A stretch of DNA of 64,000 nt from an uncultured Eubacterium sp. (GTDB lineage: Bacteria > Bacillota > Clostridia > Lachnospirales > Lachnospiraceae): assembly GCA_910577225.1 (NCBI GenBank), contig CAJTMV010000001.1, positions 124,001-188,000 on the forward strand, read 5' to 3'. Positions within the stretch are counted from its first letter, which is position 1, and the number at the start of each line of letters is the position of its first letter. The notes below the pieces were generated by a model. It was not told the origin of the DNA, searched no databases, and saw only the letters and a list, made by a program, of their open reading frames with translations. Both the position numbers and the translations under genes were made by a program. Of this stretch, positions 49,620 through 57,994 are shown piece by piece.

Positions 49620-49997
49620 ATGGGATTTTGGATATTTATGCTGCTTATGGATTTGATCATTCCGCTTACGATGATTGGTTTCGGAAGATACTTAATGAAA
49701 AATAATCCAAAAGAACCAAATGCGCTCTTTGGATATCGAACAGCCATGTCTTTGAAAAACAAAGACACCTGGGCGTTTGCTAATAAATACTGCGGAAAAA
49801 TATGGTACGTCTGCGGATGGATATTGCTGCCGGTTACCGTAATATTTTTGCTTTTGGTCATTGGAAAAAGCATACATGTTGTGGGAACGGCAGGAGGGAT
49901 TATCTGCGGCGTACAGCTCGTTCCTTTCATCGGTTCTGTTTTTCCAACAGAACTTGCGCTAAAAAAGATATTTGATAAAAATGGAGAAAGACGATAA
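49620..49997 (+). CDS. SdpI-family-like small membrane protein
   Basis: 125 residues with three to four membrane helices (residues 2-20, 62-80, 84-105). The cytoplasmic loop after helix 1 reads NPKEPNALFGYRTAMSLKNKDTWAFANKYCGK, matching in pattern the SdpI/YhfL-type phrase PN..iGyRt..S..n.d.W..an...G. SdpI proteins give immunity to the SDP killing factor and can act in signalling; many relatives are uncharacterised. ATG 49620 chosen: AAAGGAGG is seven bases upstream, while the longer frame has none. It is the only clear plus-strand gene in the window, monocistronic, and convergent with manA. Confidence 0.75.
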   Translation: MGFWIFMLLMDLIIPLTMIGFGRYLMKNNPKEPNALFGYRTAMSLKNKDTWAFANKYCGKIWYVCGWILLPVTVIFLLLVIGKSIHVVGTAGGIICGVQLVPFIGSVFPTELALKKIFDKNGERR

Positions 49998-50001
49998 ATA
50001 C

Positions 50002-50092
50002 GCAGGCACGAAGACCATTCGTCAGGCGCCCGGACAGAATCGGCAATCGATTCGCCACAGCGTTGTCCCGGCCCGTGCCGTCCTGTGCCTGC
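50002..50092. other. Structured intergenic element between convergent genes
   Basis: Nested complementary arms: GCAGGCAC (50002-50009) with GTGCCTGC (50085-50092), CCGGACA (50030-50036) with TGTCCCGG (50064-50071, one bulged base), and an inner GAATCG/CGATTC. No T-tract and no convincing reading frame. It may be a bidirectional terminator or a structured RNA. Confidence 0.4.
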
Positions 50093-50163
50093 AGTTTACA
50101 ATCCTTTCCAGCTGTGACAGATGCGTCTGCGCAGCCACCCGAATCCAGCATCGATTGGAACAC

Positions 50164-51114
50164 TTACGAAACAGTAGAGGCGATACACTCCATTCTGCCC
50201 TGCCATTCCATTCTGCCGTATCCGGCCGGAAGAATCAGATGATCTCCTTTTTTCAACGCATATCCGTCGATCTGACCGGCGCCTTCCACAACGCTTACAT
50301 TTAAAAACGGATACTTTTGTTCCATCGTATAGTTTCCGTTCAGATTCAGTTTAAATACTCTGTAATATGGGCAGGAAATAATTTCATGCCACGCATTTTG
50401 TGAAAGGTCGGACAGATTTCTCACACTGTCCTGCGTACTTTTTGCCGGAACTGTGATGACGTCGACGCTTTGTGCGATATGCAGCTGGCGCGGCTGATTG
50501 TTTGTCCGCCGATCATAGTCATACACGCGGTAAGTAATATCGCTGCTTTGCTGTGTCTCCAGGATCAGGCATCCGGCTGTAATGGCATGTACCGTTCCCG
50601 GCTCAATCTGGATAAAATCGCCTTTCTGAATCGGAATCCGGCGAATCAGCGCATCCCATCGTCCCTGATGAATCATGTCGGCCAGTTCCTGTTTTGTCCG
50701 TGCATAATGTCCGACAACCAGCTGCGCTCCCTGCGGACAGTCCAGAATATACCAGCATTCCGTCTTTCCCAGAGAACCGTTTTCATGTGCCGCTGCATAC
50801 GTATCGTCCGGATGTACCTGAATACTCAGATCGTCTCTGGCATCGATAATTTTGACTAATAACGGGAACTGCTCTCCTTCCAGATTTCCAAACAATTCCC
50901 GATGCTCTCTCCAGAGTCCGGACAATTTTTTTCCTTGAAAAACGCCTTCTTTTATCGTATCGTCCCCATTCGGATGCGCCGATATCCCCCAGCATTCCCC
51001 CGTATGCCCGCCCGGTATGTCATATCCAAAATCTGTTTTCAGACGGCTGCCGCCCCAGATATTCTCTTTTAATTCAGGCTGTAAAAATAAAATCGGTTGT
51101 TTTTCCTGTGCCAT
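50164..51114 (-). CDS. manA: Mannose-6-phosphate isomerase, class I
   Basis: 316 residues. The cupin-type zinc site is present: IQVHPDDTYAAAHE with the Q-x-H pair and acidic ligand, GKTECWYIL, and GTVHAI for the final His. LKENIWGGSRLKTDFGY at the start is typical of Firmicute type-I enzymes. Interconverts mannose 6-phosphate and fructose 6-phosphate, connecting mannose 1-phosphate made by the GH130 enzymes (via a phosphomannomutase encoded elsewhere) to glycolysis. ATG 51114 follows AAGGAAGG. It overlaps no gene and lies 16 bases after the YesL-type stop, as last gene of the mannoside locus. Confidence 0.93.
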   Translation of the reverse strand: MAQEKQPILFLQPELKENIWGGSRLKTDFGYDIPGGHTGECWGISAHPNGDDTIKEGVFQGKKLSGLWREHRELFGNLEGEQFPLLVKIIDARDDLSIQVHPDDTYAAAHENGSLGKTECWYILDCPQGAQLVVGHYARTKQELADMIHQGRWDALIRRIPIQKGDFIQIEPGTVHAITAGCLILETQQSSDITYRVYDYDRRTNNQPRQLHIAQSVDVITVPAKSTQDSVRNLSDLSQNAWHEIISCPYYRVFKLNLNGNYTMEQKYPFLNVSVVEGAGQIDGYALKKGDHLILPAGYGRMEWQGRMECIASTVS

Positions 51115-51130
51115 TTGTGATACCTTCCTT

Positions 51131-51763
51131 TCACCCACACCATTCCTGAACGCCCTTACATCTTTCCATCAGTATCGTATTGATATAAGCCGTAACTCCG
51201 AATCCTGCCACGATATAAATCGGCGTCACGACTCCGATATACCAGGTTCCGGCCATCAGACATATAAACGGAATACTGTTCAGTACCGCCATTACAGCTG
51301 TATAAGGCAGATTTCTAACCGCCAGATACATGCTCTGCGCCGATGCCTGTCTGATTTTTTTCCCATCATATATTCCGGCGGGCAACAAATAGCAGGTTGC
51401 CAGCATCCAGAGCAGCAGCAGGCCTCCGGTTGCCATCCCGATCAGATTCCAGGCCGTCGTCTTTGGCATCCTGCCGACAACGTTCAGGTCAAAAAACAAA
51501 ATCATACCCGTAACAAGCTGCAGCAGCCAGGACGGAATACTTTTTTTCAGAGAGCGGCGTAATGCCCCCGGAAAATACCGGACTGGCGACAACAGCTTTC
51601 CTTCCCGCATCCTGCGCATTGTTTCATACATTGCCGATATGGACGCTCCAGCCGTAATAACCGGAACGGAGCAGATCAGAAATAAAATATTTACGATCAC
51701 AATATCCGCAAGCGTTCCCATGAATGCAAAAAACGGGTTATCGATATCAAAAACATCTTTCAT
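51131..51763 (-). CDS. YesL-family membrane protein
   Basis: 210 residues, about five membrane helices. The start MKDVFDIDNPFFAFMGTLADIVIVN and the phrase CSVPVITAGASISAMYETMRRMREG are characteristic of the YesL family (DUF624), which commonly accompanies binding-protein ABC transporters for oligosaccharides in Firmicutes. AGGAGGG precedes the ATG at 51763, chosen over a longer frame. It begins two bases before the stop of the preceding gene. Function of the family is not established; a role in transport or in membrane organisation of the uptake system is assumed from context. Confidence 0.88.
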   Translation of the reverse strand: MKDVFDIDNPFFAFMGTLADIVIVNILFLICSVPVITAGASISAMYETMRRMREGKLLSPVRYFPGALRRSLKKSIPSWLLQLVTGMILFFDLNVVGRMPKTTAWNLIGMATGGLLLLWMLATCYLLPAGIYDGKKIRQASAQSMYLAVRNLPYTAVMAVLNSIPFICLMAGTWYIGVVTPIYIVAGFGVTAYINTILMERCKGVQEWCG

Positions 51764-51764
51764 T

Positions 51765-52505
51765 TTACCATCCCTCCTGATCAGACTGTTCTGTCCGGCT
51801 GGCTCCCATGAGCGCATAGATCAGAAATTTGCCAGCCGACTGCCGATGTTTCATCGCAGACGGAAATACAAGCACATATGGATCCTGCGCATTGTGCATA
51901 AAAAAGGAGGACAAATCCGTCTTTTCTATATAGATTCCAAAGCACTCCCCGTCTTCGTTTAAGAATATGTCTCCATCAGAATGATCAGACTGCTGCAGAT
52001 TCGCAAAAAATTCCGCCCGATCCAAGGATATGTCTGACGAGGTTTCCAGCAGCTGTGTAAGCGGCAGAAACGTGCCGTTCTGCCGTTTACAATAATCATA
52101 AAAGCTCTCTGGCATGACCACCGCATCCATGGCGCCAGCCGACCAGCCAAAGAAAAATTTTTCATAAGAACTCTCGTTTACTCCTTTAAACTGCACGTCG
52201 CCATATGAGATCATATAATCAGAATCTGCCTGTACCTGCTTTACCGGCAACCCGCTAAATCGGGCAAACGCTTCCTGTATTGCCGCGTCTCTTTCGAAAT
52301 TAATGTCCTGATTGACAATTACAAGCGAAAACGCTGTCTTTTTGTTTCCCCGGGTCACATGATAAACGCCGAGGATCAAAAGGCCCGTCAGCAGAACGCC
52401 GAGCAGCATATGATACCAGTAATAATTCAAAATATATTCTGTCTTTGCCTGCCGGCTCATATTTTTCGTTTTTGACCTGATATCTTCTGCCCAGTTTCTA
52501 ATCAT
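51765..52505 (-). CDS. Single-pass membrane protein of the mannoside locus, function unknown
   Basis: 246 residues: a basic cytoplasmic N-terminus (NWAEDIRSKTKNMSRQAKTEY), one membrane helix at about 28-50 (YHMLLGVLLTGLLILGVYHV) and an external domain of about 190 residues. The phrases FSLVIVNQDI, MISYGDVQF, AGAMDAVVMPESFYDYC and CFGIYIEKTDL have the rhythm of a type-II solute-binding-protein fold, suggesting a membrane-tethered ligand-binding domain. It is coupled to the YesL gene. ATG 52505 with AAAGGTGG upstream; a GTG nine bases earlier is the alternative. It may be a partner of YesL or of the importer. Confidence 0.7.
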   Translation of the reverse strand: MIRNWAEDIRSKTKNMSRQAKTEYILNYYWYHMLLGVLLTGLLILGVYHVTRGNKKTAFSLVIVNQDINFERDAAIQEAFARFSGLPVKQVQADSDYMISYGDVQFKGVNESSYEKFFFGWSAGAMDAVVMPESFYDYCKRQNGTFLPLTQLLETSSDISLDRAEFFANLQQSDHSDGDIFLNEDGECFGIYIEKTDLSSFFMHNAQDPYVLVFPSAMKHRQSAGKFLIYALMGASRTEQSDQEGW

Positions 52506-52552
52506 ATGTTCCACCTTTCTATTCCTGTTAACTGCTGCCTGCCAGCCGACGA

Positions 52553-53725
52553 CTAATCATTTTCCAGCAGCGCCAGATTTTTACGGATCAGCTCGCAGCG
52601 CTGTCTGACACAATCCGGCGAACGCAGCGGGTCTTCCGGCGTCTGAAACAGATAGTCCTCCAGTTTGTCAATGGTCGTTACCGCGACATGCATTCTTGTA
52701 TCACAGGATGCGTAATAAATGTATACGTCTCCGTTTTCCCGTGCAATCGCACCGTTTGTAAATACGACGTTGGACACATCCCCGACTCTTTCTTTGCCGA
52801 GCGGTACGAGAAACACGCCGGACGGCTGCGCGACGACTCTGGACGGATCGTTTAAGTCTGTTCCAAATACATATAACACGTACCGCAGTCCTGCCGCTGT
52901 ATTCCGGACGCCATGCGCAATATGAATCCAGCATTTTTTCCCTCTGATCGGCGTTGCTCCGGCTCCGTTTTTCGATTCCGTCAGCGTATGGTAGATTCTG
53001 CGGCTGATTATTTTTTCTTCGTCGATCACAGCATGTTCGATGTCTTCGCATAACCCGAATCCAATTCCGCCGCCGCTGCCGGTTTCTATAAATCCATCCA
53101 TCGGACGCGTATAAAACGCATATTTGCCCTCTACAAATTCCGGATGCAGCGCCACGTTTCTCTGCTGCGGGGAACGAAGCGTTGTCAGGTTGTCAAGCCG
53201 TTCCCATGTCTTTAAATCTTTTGTCCGTACAATCCCCGCTTTTGCCACTGCCGCAGATAAGTCCGGACATTCCATATCTTTGCTCTCTGAACAAAATACG
53301 CCATAGATATATCCATCTTCATGCTTTGTCAGCCGCATATCATACACATTCGTCTCCTCCGGACATGTGTCAGGCAATACGACCGGATAATCCGCGAACC
53401 GGAACCCGTCGATTCCATTCTCGCTTTCCGCAACTGCAAAAAAAGATTTTCGATCGTTTCCTTCCACTCTGACAATGAGATAAAATTTACCATCCATCTC
53501 AATCGCTCCGGAATTCATTACGGCATTAATCCCAAGCCGTTCCATAAAATACGGATTGGTCTCTGCATTCAGGTCATAACGCCAGTGAAGCGGCGCATGT
53601 TCTCTTGTCAGAACCGGATATTTGTATCTGTCGTAAATGCCGTTGTAAAAATCGCTTTTCTGATTTTTTCTGGCAAACAGCGCCTGCTGTTTTTCCAGCT
53701 CCTCGAAATATTTTTTATGGATCAC
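52553..53725 (-). CDS. 4-O-beta-D-mannosyl-D-glucose phosphorylase (GH130 subfamily 1)
   Basis: 390 residues, the length of GH130_1 enzymes, with GTG start and AGGAGG upstream. Signatures: FNGIYDRYKYPVLTREHAPLHWRYDL-type N-terminus (here FYNGIYDRYKYPVLT), YLIVRVEGNDRKSFFAVAES, ETNVYDMRLTKHEDGYIYGVF with the catalytic Asp, and GSGGGIGFGLC. Splits beta-mannosyl-1,4-glucose with phosphate to mannose 1-phosphate and glucose. It works after the cellobiose 2-epimerase encoded just upstream, which turns mannobiose into mannosylglucose. Cytoplasmic; no signal peptide. Confidence 0.92.
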   Translation of the reverse strand: MIHKKYFEELEKQQALFARKNQKSDFYNGIYDRYKYPVLTREHAPLHWRYDLNAETNPYFMERLGINAVMNSGAIEMDGKFYLIVRVEGNDRKSFFAVAESENGIDGFRFADYPVVLPDTCPEETNVYDMRLTKHEDGYIYGVFCSESKDMECPDLSAAVAKAGIVRTKDLKTWERLDNLTTLRSPQQRNVALHPEFVEGKYAFYTRPMDGFIETGSGGGIGFGLCEDIEHAVIDEEKIISRRIYHTLTESKNGAGATPIRGKKCWIHIAHGVRNTAAGLRYVLYVFGTDLNDPSRVVAQPSGVFLVPLGKERVGDVSNVVFTNGAIARENGDVYIYYASCDTRMHVAVTTIDKLEDYLFQTPEDPLRSPDCVRQRCELIRKNLALLEND

Positions 53726-53773
53726 TGTTCCATCCTCCTGTATTCCATCGATCTTACCGATCGATATTGCCTG

Positions 53774-54952
53774 TTAGGACTGTCCGAGCCGCCGGATCAC
53801 TTCCATACACATTCTTCCATTGTGATACGGGCATTTCCATGGCTCTACAATCGGCTTCTCATTCGGCGTTCCGTCCGCCTGTACAGACCAGAACCACTCG
53901 GAACCTTCCCGCTGATCGATGAGCCTCGTCCTGATATACTCCCAGACTTCCCCGGCGGCATCCAGCCATTTTTGTTCCTGCGGATGTTTCTGCCAGGCAT
54001 TTACAAATCCTACGATTGCTTCCGCCTGTACCCACCAGACTCTCGTCGTATCTGCAACCCCGTTTTCCGCCTCGTTTGGCAGCGAATGACCGGCAAACGC
54101 CCGCTGATAAATATTATTTGTTATCGTATCTGTAACCGGCGCTAATTTTTCTGTATAGCCGTCATCCTGTAAGATCTCAAGTCCGCGGTCTGTCAGCCAT
54201 GCGGCTTCAATATCATGACCATACGAATACAGATCGATCAGCGAATTCCAGTCTTTGTCAAAAAACACTTCCTGCCGGCCCAATACCGGATTATATACTT
54301 TTTCCGCAATCGTATCCAGCATAAACCGCATCCTGTCAGCCGTCTTTTCATCCCGACTGACCCGGTACAGCTCCGTATACGCCTCAAATACATGCAGAAG
54401 CGTATTCATCGTCTTTTGTGCCATTACGCCGTTTTCAGACAGTTTCTCATTATCCTGCGGCTGAAATTCACGACTGAACGCCTCCAGATAATATCCGTCC
54501 GCATCGGTACACCTTTCTTCGATAATATCTCTGATCTGAAAGGCAAGCCTGAGCGCTTCTTCGTTTTTTACCGCGTCGTAATAAGAAGAAAGCGCATAGA
54601 TTGTAAATGCCTGGTTATAAGTATGTTTGGTCGTATCCCTGCGCTTCCCGTCATATGTCAGCGACCAGTACACGCCGCCATACCGCGTATCCACACAATG
54701 TTCTGTCAAAAACAGATACGCGTGATCAGCCGCTTCTTTTAAATGCGGCTCGCCCAGAAGCATAAAGGCATTGGAAAAAAACCATAAAATCCGGCTGTTT
54801 AAAATACATCCTTTTTCATACGTCTGATCGATCTGCAGATCATAGCCCATATAACCGTAATAGCCGCCATAAGTCTCGTCTTTGAGCGACTCCCAAAACG
54901 GAATGAGCTTTTGTACCAGATGCGTCCGGATCTCGTTTACAAATGTTCTCAT
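53774..54952 (-). CDS. Cellobiose 2-epimerase (AGE superfamily)
   Basis: 392 residues forming an (alpha/alpha)6 barrel. Diagnostic blocks are LIPFWESLKDETYGGYYGYM, CILNSRILWFFSNAF, GGVYWSLTYDGKRRDTTKHTYNQAF, ENGVMAQKTMNTLLHVFEAYTELY and YGHDIEAAWL with the catalytic His residues. It epimerises the reducing-end residue of beta-1,4 disaccharides; here beta-mannobiose to mannosylglucose is expected, the substrate of the adjacent phosphorylase. AAAGGAATC precedes the ATG. Lies between the two GH130 genes. Confidence 0.93.
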   Translation of the reverse strand: MRTFVNEIRTHLVQKLIPFWESLKDETYGGYYGYMGYDLQIDQTYEKGCILNSRILWFFSNAFMLLGEPHLKEAADHAYLFLTEHCVDTRYGGVYWSLTYDGKRRDTTKHTYNQAFTIYALSSYYDAVKNEEALRLAFQIRDIIEERCTDADGYYLEAFSREFQPQDNEKLSENGVMAQKTMNTLLHVFEAYTELYRVSRDEKTADRMRFMLDTIAEKVYNPVLGRQEVFFDKDWNSLIDLYSYGHDIEAAWLTDRGLEILQDDGYTEKLAPVTDTITNNIYQRAFAGHSLPNEAENGVADTTRVWWVQAEAIVGFVNAWQKHPQEQKWLDAAGEVWEYIRTRLIDQREGSEWFWSVQADGTPNEKPIVEPWKCPYHNGRMCMEVIRRLGQS

Positions 54953-54967
54953 CTGATTCCTTTCTGT

Positions 54968-55990
54968 TTATCGCTTTCCGATCTCCGTATCCGATTCTCT
55001 CGTCACACTATGATCCTTAATATAAGAAACAATCTCGTCCACGGTCGTAAACGCAAGTCCTACATACGTATCCGCAGCGCCATAATAGATTGCGATTTTA
55101 CCGCTTGCCGCATCGTGAATCGTTGCGCATGGAAACGTCACATTCCCGACAAATCCGCGTTCTTCATACCATTCTTCCGGGGTCAGCAGAAAATTCTCAC
55201 AGCGATATCTGACGATCGACGGCTGATCTGTGTCCAAAATGGCGCCTCCGATACTGTATACATAGCCGTTGCACGTTCCGGTTACCCCATGGTAGAACAA
55301 CAGCCATCCTTCGCTTGTTTCAATCGGGGCTGCGCCGCCTCCGATCTTTACCGATTCCCACCATTCGCTGCTTTTGCTCATAACATGACGATGTCTGCCC
55401 CAGTAAACCAAATCCGGACTTTCCGAAATAAAAATATCGCCGAACGGCGTATGGCCGCTGTCGCTTGGACGGGAAAGCATGCAGTAATTTCCGTTTATTT
55501 TGCGCGGAAACAGCACAGCATTACGGTTAAACGGCAGAAATGGATTTTCGATTCTCGTAAACGTCTGAAAATCGGTTGTTTTTGCCATTCCAATCGACGC
55601 CCCGTAAAAATCCTGACACCAGATGATATAATATACGTCGTCTACTTTTACCAGTCTTGGATCATATGCATAGACCGGCATAAAAGGTTTGCCGTCTTCA
55701 TCGGTAAACGGGATCTTATCTTCTTCAAATTCCCAGCGAATGCCGTCGCTGCTTCTGCCCAGATAAATAAACGGGATTCCGTTGGTCTGTTCCGCACGGA
55801 ATACGCCGATAAACGCGTCGCCATAAGGCATTACGGCACTGTTAAAAATTCGTGCCACTTCTTTTACCGGATTTCTGCCGATAATCGGATTTTCTTTATA
55901 TCTCCATACCGGCGCACCGTTTAACGATTCCGGTTTGTCCTGCCATGGTACGTTTGGTACCGCAGGGCCTATAATTGTAACTTTGCTCAT
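54968..55990 (-). CDS. Beta-1,4-mannooligosaccharide phosphorylase (GH130 subfamily 2)
   Basis: 340 residues, shorter than its relative downstream, as expected for GH130_2. Features include KENPIIGRNPVKEVARIFNSAV, DAFIGVFRAEQTNG, VYAYDPRLVKVDDVYYIIWCQD with the catalytic Asp, and HGVTGTCNGYVYSIG. Phosphorolyses beta-1,4-mannooligosaccharides from the non-reducing end, releasing mannose 1-phosphate and leaving mannobiose for the epimerase. A 116-base gap with a hairpin (56004-56039) separates it from the transporter genes, which may allow different expression of the enzymes. Confidence 0.92.
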   Translation of the reverse strand: MSKVTIIGPAVPNVPWQDKPESLNGAPVWRYKENPIIGRNPVKEVARIFNSAVMPYGDAFIGVFRAEQTNGIPFIYLGRSSDGIRWEFEEDKIPFTDEDGKPFMPVYAYDPRLVKVDDVYYIIWCQDFYGASIGMAKTTDFQTFTRIENPFLPFNRNAVLFPRKINGNYCMLSRPSDSGHTPFGDIFISESPDLVYWGRHRHVMSKSSEWWESVKIGGGAAPIETSEGWLLFYHGVTGTCNGYVYSIGGAILDTDQPSIVRYRCENFLLTPEEWYEERGFVGNVTFPCATIHDAASGKIAIYYGAADTYVGLAFTTVDEIVSYIKDHSVTRESDTEIGKR

Positions 55991-56003
55991 AATCTCACCA
56001 TCC

Positions 56004-56039
56004 GGAGCGATACGCCTATATCTGCAGGCGCATCGCCCC
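56004..56039 (-). other. Hairpin between the importer genes and the GH130_2 gene
   Basis: Arms GGAGCGATACGCCT (56004-56017) and AGGCGCATCGCCCC (56026-56039) pair at 12 of 14 positions around an eight-base loop. No T-tract follows. It is probably an mRNA-stabilising or processing hairpin rather than a full terminator. Confidence 0.5.
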
Positions 56040-56106
56040 GCCTTTCTGAATTTCGTTCAGGTTCAATTGCCTGTCGTCTGTATTGTACGACACACGGCCG
56101 GACCGC

Positions 56107-56952
56107 TTATCCTTTGACCGCGCCGGACGCCATACCGCTGTATACCTGCTTCTGGAACACAAGGAAGAATACGAGAATCGGAATAATCGTAATCAGCACG
56201 CCCGCGCAGATATAATTGTACTGATTCCCATAAGGGCCGGTAAACGTATACAGCGCCGTGGAAATCGTCTTTAACTGCGGCTGCTGCAGATACAGATTAG
56301 ACGCATAATATTCGTTATACACACTCACGCCTTTTAATACCAGCGACGTCATAATCGCCGGCTTTAACAGCGGAAATAAAATTCTGAAAAACACGCCAAA
56401 ATAAGTACATCCGTCAATAATTGCTGATTCGTCAAGCGAAACCGGCAGATTTTCAAAAAACTGCAGGAAAATATAGATCGAAATAATATCCGTACCCATC
56501 AGCACGATCATATATCCATACAAATGATTGATCAACCCTAAGTTGTACATAATCTGATAAATCGTAACCTGCATCGCAATACCTGGAAGCAGTGATGCGA
56601 ACAGGAACAGACTTTCCACCAGACCTCTGCCCGGAAACTTAAAACGGTTTAACGCATACGCCAGCATCGACCCCGTAAATACCGAAACGGTCAGCACCAC
56701 AAGCAGCACCATCGCCGTATTGGCAAAACACCGCAGCATATTTGCCTGCTCGAACGCGATTTTAAAATTTTCAAAATATGCAAAGGACGCCGGAAGATCG
56801 AGTACCGAAGTTGTTTCCCATTCTTCATTCGTCTTAAACGCAGTTAAAATACAGACGCATACCGGAACCAGTGCAACGATGGAGGCAAGAATCAGCGATA
56901 CGTACTTAAATACGTCAAAGATCATCCCGCCAATGCTTCTTTTCATTTTCAT
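56107..56952 (-). CDS. ABC sugar importer permease (MalG-like)
   Basis: 281 residues with six membrane helices. The N-terminal helix, then TAFKTNEEW, ANTAMVLLVVLTVSVFTGSMLAYALNRF and the EAA loop near residue 185 (ESAIIDGCTYFGVFFRILFPLLKPA) are those of MalG-type permeases (CUT1 family). Ends with YSGMASGAVKG, as typical. Contacts the ATPase through the EAA loop; no ATPase gene is present here, so a shared MsmK-type ATPase elsewhere is likely. It starts at the stop of the MalF-like gene (overlap of one base). Confidence 0.93.
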   Translation of the reverse strand: MKMKRSIGGMIFDVFKYVSLILASIVALVPVCVCILTAFKTNEEWETTSVLDLPASFAYFENFKIAFEQANMLRCFANTAMVLLVVLTVSVFTGSMLAYALNRFKFPGRGLVESLFLFASLLPGIAMQVTIYQIMYNLGLINHLYGYMIVLMGTDIISIYIFLQFFENLPVSLDESAIIDGCTYFGVFFRILFPLLKPAIMTSLVLKGVSVYNEYYASNLYLQQPQLKTISTALYTFTGPYGNQYNYICAGVLITIIPILVFFLVFQKQVYSGMASGAVKG

Positions 56953-57890
56953 CAGGCTTTTCCTCCCTTCGCCGCCAGTTTTTTACGTTTTACAGCCGCT
57001 TTTGATTCGTCTTCTGTTCCATCGTTAAACGCGTACTTAAAGAACAGCTGCTGTCCGACCGTAAATAAAATAATAATTACAAGCAGAACAATTGCCATCG
57101 CACAGGCAAGACCAACTCTTTGATTTTCATGTGCCAGCCGGTTCATGATGACGAAATAAGTACCCGTACCAGCCATACCGTTCGTAATAACGTAAGGCGG
57201 TTCGAATGCGCTTAAGCAGCCGCTGACGCAGAGAATAATATTTAATACGATAATAGACTTAATACTCGGCAGAATAATATATTTGAACTGATGCCACCGG
57301 TTTGCCCCGTCCAGAGACGCCGCCTCATACAGCTCTCTGTCTACAGACATCATGGCGCCGAGAAACAGTACCACGTTCTGACCTGTATAACGCCATACGG
57401 AAGTTGCCGCAAGGGAAATGTTATTGATTTTCTGATCCTGAAGCCATAGCGGAATGTCTTCCAGATTCATACCAAACATTTGTAAAATCGAATCCAAAAC
57501 AAATCCTCTGGCATAGAAAAATTTGAAGATAAAACCAATCGCAATCCCGCAGATCAGATACGGGAAAAACAATGTCGCTTTAAAAAACGATTCGCCCTTT
57601 ACTTTAAATACCATCATGGTAGCAAAAAACAATGCCAGCGCAAGCTGTACGACGCCGCCGCCCATATAATACAGGCTGACAAGCAGCGACTTGAATATTT
57701 CCGTACGCTGAAAGACTTCTTTATAATTATCCAGTCCGATAAACGTTCTTTCGCCGATATATTTCATATCATAAAAGCTGAAACCGATCATCTCAGCGAA
57801 CGGAATATAAGTAAATACGAGTAAAAGCAGCAGCGGCACAAACATAAACGTGATCACTACAAGTCTTTTCTGCATCTTTCCACTCATCAT
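56952..57890 (-). CDS. ABC sugar importer permease (MalF-like)
   Basis: 312 residues from the ATG at 57890, where the hydrophobic sequence begins and AAAGGAG lies upstream; the much longer frame runs into the binding-protein gene and lacks support. Six helices with FVPLLLLLVFTYIPF first. EAA loop ELYEAASLDGANRWHQFKYIILP is canonical (E-A-A-G region; the third residue here is Ser-Leu-Asp-Gly). Partner of the MalG-like gene. It would import short beta-manno-oligosaccharides. Confidence 0.92.
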   Translation of the reverse strand: MMSGKMQKRLVVITFMFVPLLLLLVFTYIPFAEMIGFSFYDMKYIGERTFIGLDNYKEVFQRTEIFKSLLVSLYYMGGGVVQLALALFFATMMVFKVKGESFFKATLFFPYLICGIAIGFIFKFFYARGFVLDSILQMFGMNLEDIPLWLQDQKINNISLAATSVWRYTGQNVVLFLGAMMSVDRELYEAASLDGANRWHQFKYIILPSIKSIIVLNIILCVSGCLSAFEPPYVITNGMAGTGTYFVIMNRLAHENQRVGLACAMAIVLLVIIILFTVGQQLFFKYAFNDGTEDESKAAVKRKKLAAKGGKA

Positions 57891-57994
57891 AACCCGATTT
57901 TCTCCTTTCTTTTTCTCGCAGGACAGCCGTCCGGCGGATACAGCGTCACCGTTTCCGCCAGACCAAAGTCCGTGTCCCGCAAACATGCATCCGG

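Noticed and set aside
49927..50163. 78-codon minus-strand frame downstream of manA
   Set aside because: No ribosome binding site, overlaps the convergent gene and the structured element; low-complexity translation without domain features.
54911..55924. Long plus-strand reading frame opposite the GH130_2 gene
   Set aside because: It is the antisense shadow of a well-supported enzyme gene, has no ribosome binding site and its composition resembles no protein family.
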